A DNA stretch of 15,765 nucleotides. Origin: an uncultured Oscillospiraceae bacterium (GTDB lineage: Bacteria; Bacillota_A; Clostridia; Oscillospirales; Oscillospiraceae). Location: positions 1-15,765 of the forward strand of contig CAAEDK010000128.1 in NCBI GenBank assembly GCA_900754605.1, in the 5' to 3' direction. A program made the translations under genes and the position numbers. The notes beneath the pieces are model-generated. The model saw nothing but the letters and a program-made list of their open reading frames with translations. It was not told the origin of the DNA and did not search any database. Positions 13,479-15,765 of the stretch are shown here, in pieces. Every line of letters starts with the position of its first letter. Position 1 is the first letter of the stretch.

Positions 13479-13882
13479 TTGGTCATCTCTGTAAGAGGCC
13501 AATCTGTTTACTTTGCTGAGGATGGCACTGGGGCGGCCCATAGGCTGCTTCCCGTCATTCAGCGCGGGCGGGGACTCTGGCCGCCATGGTGGAGCTGAAC
13601 AAAGATCCTGGTGCCGTGACGGTGACCCTGCTCCGCCATGCGCTGTACACTGCGTATATGTTTACGGGTGGCGATACAGAGCTGATTGGAATTACAGGCG
13701 CCGCTGATTTCATCTACCCGGGTAAATTCCGTGAAAATCAGGCCGCAATCGCCTCTGGCTCGATCTTCGTAAAATCGGATCCGTTCTGGCGACGCCTCAG
13801 ACAGGTGGTGAGTTATATCTTTGCGCCTTCCAAACAGATTCTTCCGGGAAAAGCGTTAAAACACCGCTGCATGAGGTCCTGA
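13479..13882 (+). pseudogene. Possible decayed protein-coding gene
   Basis: One frame (13479-13598) reads like protein, including SVYFAEDGTGAAHRLLPVIQ, then stops at TGA 13596. A second frame, open from before 13574 to 13882, continues with TLAAMVELNKDPGAVTVTLL and later GGDTELIGITGAADFIYPG. Both are on the + strand, and a single frameshift near 13565 would join them into about 130 residues. No ribosome site or proper start is visible. I do not recognise the family. It is divergent from the metabolic operon, the place where its regulator would be expected, but no DNA-binding motif is seen. It could also be chance open frames in GC-rich DNA. Confidence 0.3.
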
Positions 13883-13981
13883 TCGAATATGCAGGGTTAC
13901 CTACATGTGATATTGATTTCCAGAATTTTTCAGATGTGCTCTTCCCCCCCCCCATTTCACAACTCGGGTAACGAGCGAAAT

Positions 13982-13997
13982 TAGCCATTTATGGCTA
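13982..13997. promoter_or_regulatory. Palindromic operator 1, TAGCCATTTATGGCTA
   Basis: It has perfect 6-bp arms TAGCCA and TGGCTA around 4 bases (TTTA). It is the first of three such sites in the 124 bases before XRE copy 1, and a fourth precedes copy 2. The most likely binder is the XRE regulator encoded beside them (autoregulation, inferred). Confidence 0.7.
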
Positions 13998-14008
13998 GTT
14001 ATATTGTA

Positions 14009-14024
14009 TAGCCAATAATGGCTA
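14009..14024. promoter_or_regulatory. Palindromic operator 2, TAGCCAATAATGGCTA
   Basis: It has the same arms as operator 1 with a different 4-base centre (ATAA). Its centre lies 27 bases from that of operator 1. TTGTAT at 14005-14010 overlaps its left edge and could be a -35 box, so repressor binding would block the promoter. Confidence 0.7.
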
Positions 14025-14033
14025 CTGTCAATA

Positions 14034-14049
14034 TAGCCACTTATGGCTA
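14034..14049. promoter_or_regulatory. Palindromic operator 3, TAGCCACTTATGGCTA
   Basis: It has the same arms with centre CTTA, 25 bases from operator 2 centre to centre. It is the operator nearest to XRE copy 1. A TACAAT at 14054-14059 just downstream may be a -10 box, although no clean -35 pairs with it. Confidence 0.7.
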
Positions 14050-14078
14050 AATTTACAATTTATTCTGCTCAAGCATGG

Positions 14079-14106
14079 TAATATCACCAAAAAGTAGGTG
14101 ATATTA
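14079..14106 (+). promoter_or_regulatory. Inverted repeat covering the ribosome site of XRE copy 1
   Basis: TAATATCACC and GGTGATATTA form a perfect 10-bp stem with an 8-base loop (AAAAAGTA). The right arm contains the ribosome site (AGGTGAT) and the first base of the expected start codon at 14106, so folded mRNA would hide both. The matching leader of copy 2 (AGTAGGTGATATT at 14409-14421) lacks the left arm. Confidence 0.55.
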
Positions 14107-14345
14107 CGAGTAGCAAAACACGGCTTAGAGATCTGCGAGAAGATCGTGATTTAACTCAAAAAGATGTTGCTGCTATTTTGGGTACAACCTATCAATATTA
14201 CCAAAAGTACGAAAGTGGTAAACGCCCGATTCCAGTAGATCGCTTAGAGATTCTTGCGGACTTTTATCAGACATCTGTGGATTATCTTTTGGGACGAACC
14301 CCAGTAAAAAAAACCTTACCCCAAAAAATAGTGTGCCCGTATTAG
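14106..14345 (+). pseudogene. XRE-family transcriptional regulator, copy 1, probably inactivated
   Basis: An uninterrupted reading frame of 79 codons encodes a small Cro/CI-type helix-turn-helix protein: RLRDLREDRDLTQKDVAAIL, then GTTYQYYQKYESGKRPIPVD, then ILADFYQTSVDYLLGRTPV. It is closely similar to the intact copy at 14424 over the whole length. The frame has no ATG, GTG or TTG start. Where one is expected, 7 bases after AGGTGAT, stands ACG (14106), one transition away from ATG. Near the end a run of seven A (14306-14312) shifts the frame; with six A the product would end in KKPYPKK, like copy 2, instead of the present longer tail. Two lesions point to decay. Rare ACG initiation or a sequencing error in the A run are alternatives. 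Three palindromic operators precede it. Confidence 0.7.
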
Positions 14346-14358
14346 CCATATATGGCTA
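14343..14358. promoter_or_regulatory. Palindromic operator 4, TAGCCATATATGGCTA
   Basis: It is a fully symmetric copy of the operator; the symmetry extends to 20 bp, ATTAGCCATATATGGCTAAT at 14341-14360. It overlaps the stop codon of copy 1 and precedes copy 2 by about 65 bases, so copy 2 probably has its own promoter under the same control. Confidence 0.7.
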
Positions 14359-14423
14359 ATACGGGACTTTTGCCTACTCATTCGTGTTAGCATCAACATG
14401 TCTGATTTAGTAGGTGATATTTT

Positions 14424-14645
14424 TTGAACAAACTGAGACTTCGGGATTTAAGAGAAGACCATGATATGACCCTACAGGATGTTGCCAAGATCCTGGGGAC
14501 TACGCTTCAGTATTACCAGAAGTATGAAAGTGGAGTACGTCCGATTCCTGTTGAACGGCTAGAAATTCTCGCTGACTTCTATTGCACATCCACAGATTAT
14601 ATCCTCGGGCGAACGCCAGTTCGAAAACCTTATCCAAAGAAATAG
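14424..14645 (+). CDS. XRE-family (Cro/CI-type) transcriptional regulator, copy 2
   Basis: This 73-aa protein is essentially a single helix-turn-helix domain: LRDLREDHDMTLQDVAKILG (6-25), LQYYQKYESGVRPIPVERLE (28-47), then ILADFYCTSTDYILGR (48-63) and a basic tail KPYPKK. Proteins of this size act as dimeric repressors of small mobile-element promoters. The start is TTG at 14424, placed by TAGGTGAT at 14411-14418 and by alignment with copy 1. TTG starts are common for such genes. It follows a 20-bp symmetric operator and lies 78 bases after copy 1, from which it clearly arose by duplication or vice versa. Probable role: autorepressor that also binds the three operators upstream of copy 1. Confidence 0.85.
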   Translation: MNKLRLRDLREDHDMTLQDVAKILGTTLQYYQKYESGVRPIPVERLEILADFYCTSTDYILGRTPVRKPYPKK

Positions 14646-14733
14646 GTTCAGAAATAATCGAGCACCGGACTGCGCTCAATGAGTTTATACAAGTGTTCGT
14701 TCGTAGATGATCGACTTGTCTGAGGAATAGAAT

Positions 14734-14764
14734 GGCCAGCGCTCCGTCAACCGGGGCGCTGGCC
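14734..14764 (+). terminator. Terminator-like hairpin after XRE copy 2
   Basis: GGCCAGCGCTCC and GGGGCGCTGGCC pair over 12 bp with one T-G wobble around the 7-base loop GTCAACC. It lies about 90 bases after the XRE stop. The tail TCTGCTTTGC is only partly T-rich, so termination efficiency is uncertain. It could equally serve the minus-strand remnant at 14832-15095 if read from the other side, although that side has no T-tract. Confidence 0.45.
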
Positions 14765-14831
14765 TCTGCTTTGCAGTGTATATCAAATCGATATAAATTC
14801 CCATGCAGGATACAACATAGAAAATAGATCC

Positions 14832-15095
14832 TCACTTCGCCTTCTTTGCTCTCTCCTTCAGCTGTGACTCTTTGAGTTCTGTAGCACCTGACATTAATCT
14901 CTCTGGCTGAATGAACTATCTGCCGACAAATTCTTCATACAGGTCCTCCCAATTTGCAGCCTGCTGCCAGCAACGTACAATTGCACCTTTGACAAACTTT
15001 TTCCGCTGAGATGGGTGAGCCCTTGTCCCCATTCCCCCAATGTGGTATATTGTCAAGTCAGGACCGCCAGAGAAGCGGTCAATAAAATACTCCAA
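14832..15095 (-). pseudogene. Minus-strand gene remnant, unrecognised
   Basis: From a TTG at 15095 the minus strand is open for 59 codons and reads convincingly as protein: EYFIDRFSGGPDLTIYHIGG, then GTRAHPSQRKKFVKGAIVRC, then WQQAANWEDLYEEFVGR. It meets TAG at 14916-14918. The same frame stays open for 27 more codons, with the charged stretch TELKESQLKERAKKAK, to TGA at 14832-14834. No ribosome site precedes the TTG. An ATG at 15032 gives a 38-aa alternative behind a close GGGGG. The upstream end overlaps the promoter zone of the + gene at 15116, so the remnant is probably the tail or fragment of an accessory-element gene, later split by a nonsense change. It could also be an intact short gene of 38-59 residues. 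Confidence 0.4.
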
Positions 15096-15115
15096 GAAAT
15101 TACGGAGCGTTTACC

Positions 15116-15706
15116 ATGAAGCGAAAGAAAACCAATCCCAATCGGATTCCAATCAGTCTTAAGAATTATGATCTGGAAAAAATCAAGAAACAGGCCACCA
15201 ACGGCAAGGTCTTGCAGACGTGGGCGGTTCTCCTGGCAGCACTATCCAATTTGGAGGGAATGACCACAGAAAAGCTGCTGGATATCTGGCAGCAGATAGA
15301 CCAAGCCCCCACTCAGATCTATACCTTTGCAGAGACGGAGCAGGAGCTTGTTAAGATCCGGGAGCTGACCGGTGTCTCTTTATCGCTCCAGCGATCCTCC
15401 TCTGTGATTCATACCGAGGGAGATTTGACGCATTTTATCCGCACGACAACCGCAAATGCTGTCTCTGCGGCATTTGCAATTATCGCAGAGCCAATGATTC
15501 GGGAAAAAATTCTTCCCTTGGAGGAACTTCGGATTGTGCTTCAGCGGGCGGCGGCTATGAATGAAGAGATCGCGGACGGCGAGATTTCTGTTCAAGACAT
15601 TCAGCAGATGTTATTAGATGAATACGGCCTCAAACTCATAGACGTCGGCGGGCAATGCTTTCTGGTGGTAGTAGAAAACGCAGAACCGGCAATGTTGAAT
15701 GGTTGA
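15116..15706 (+). CDS. Hypothetical protein (196 aa), accessory-element type
   Basis: The 196-aa protein has a very basic start (MKRKKTNPNRIPISLKNYDL), then mainly helical sequence, including WAVLLAALSNLEGMTTEKLL. The middle and C-terminal parts (LTHFIRTTTANAVSAAFAII, LRIVLQRAAAMNEEIADGEI and QDIQQMLLDEYGLKLI) suggest an all-helical cytosolic protein. There is no signal peptide or true membrane segment. The ATG at 15116 has GGAG at 15104-15107 with 8 bases of spacing. I recognise no family. Its place after XRE regulators and a gene remnant, and its basic head, fit an accessory protein of an integrative element or prophage. The 59 bases after the stop hold no further gene. Confidence 0.75.
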   Translation: MKRKKTNPNRIPISLKNYDLEKIKKQATNGKVLQTWAVLLAALSNLEGMTTEKLLDIWQQIDQAPTQIYTFAETEQELVKIRELTGVSLSLQRSSSVIHTEGDLTHFIRTTTANAVSAAFAIIAEPMIREKILPLEELRIVLQRAAAMNEEIADGEISVQDIQQMLLDEYGLKLIDVGGQCFLVVVENAEPAMLNG

Positions 15707-15765
15707 TTGTTAGTCGGAAAATTTCCGTGGGCAGGCAGGCTCACGGCACGAAAAACGTCCCGGCG

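Noticed and set aside
13944..13953. Run of ten C as a possible phase-variation tract
   Set aside because: It is not inside or just upstream of a gene I can support, so no switching role is indicated; it may reflect sequencing or a junction.
13982..14358. Repeated TAGCCA units considered as a CRISPR array
   Set aside because: The units are only 16 bp, are each palindromic, have unequal short gaps of 9-11 bases and a distant fourth copy, and there are no cas genes; operators explain them better.

Overview
The window looks like chromosomal DNA of a gut-type Clostridia bacterium, most likely of the Oscillospiraceae/Ruminococcaceae kind (Flavonifractor, Intestinimonas or Oscillibacter-like). This is inferred from strong AGGAGG ribosome binding sites, short leaderless-looking XRE regulators with TTG starts, stalk-domain exported proteins, and a high-GC metabolic core next to AT-richer accessory DNA. 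I see no rRNA, tRNA, integrase, transposase or CRISPR array, so the taxonomy is only a hint.

Region 1 (1-5053, + strand, AT-richer): an ECF-type sigma factor gene overlaps by 4 bases a gene for a single-pass membrane protein with an extracytoplasmic domain, the usual layout of a sigma/anti-sigma pair. It is followed by four exported proteins and one small membrane protein: a 141-aa secreted protein, a 282-aa secreted protein, an 80-aa two-helix membrane protein, a 179-aa secreted protein and a 245-aa stalk-domain (copper amine oxidase N-terminal-like) protein. A shared promoter-like element, GTTGCA-N20/21-TATAAA, precedes the sigma gene and at least two exported-protein transcripts, with a degenerate fourth copy upstream of the third. 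This suggests a self-activating sigma factor driving an envelope regulon encoded beside it. Two hairpin terminators divide the region.

Region 2 (5511-13369, - strand, GC-rich): seven genes on the minus strand, read from right to left: an octopine/nopaline dehydrogenase-family oxidoreductase, a TAXI-type TRAP solute-binding lipoprotein, a fused TRAP permease, a divergent IlvD/Edd dehydratase, a small nitroreductase-family flavoprotein, a DMT/EamA transporter and a RidA-family enamine/imine deaminase. Together they look like an uptake and catabolism operon for an unidentified carboxylate, possibly an opine-like N-substituted amino acid or hydroxy acid. The dehydratase appears to lack one canonical Fe-S cysteine and the usual PGMPE metal-binding segment, so its reaction cannot be assumed to be that of branched-chain amino-acid synthesis. 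A candidate operator lies upstream of the first gene.

Region 3 (13400-15765, AT-richer, accessory): a stretch with traces of a decayed + strand gene, then two tandem, closely related XRE-family regulators. Four 16-bp palindromes TAGCCA-N4-TGGCTA sit in front of them (three before copy 1, one before copy 2) and are probable operators. Copy 1 has ACG where ATG is expected and an extra A in a poly-A run near its end, so it is probably broken; an inverted repeat covers its ribosome binding site. Copy 2 is intact with a TTG start. After a hairpin and a minus-strand gene remnant comes a 196-aa unrecognised protein. This end resembles the edge of an old mobile element.
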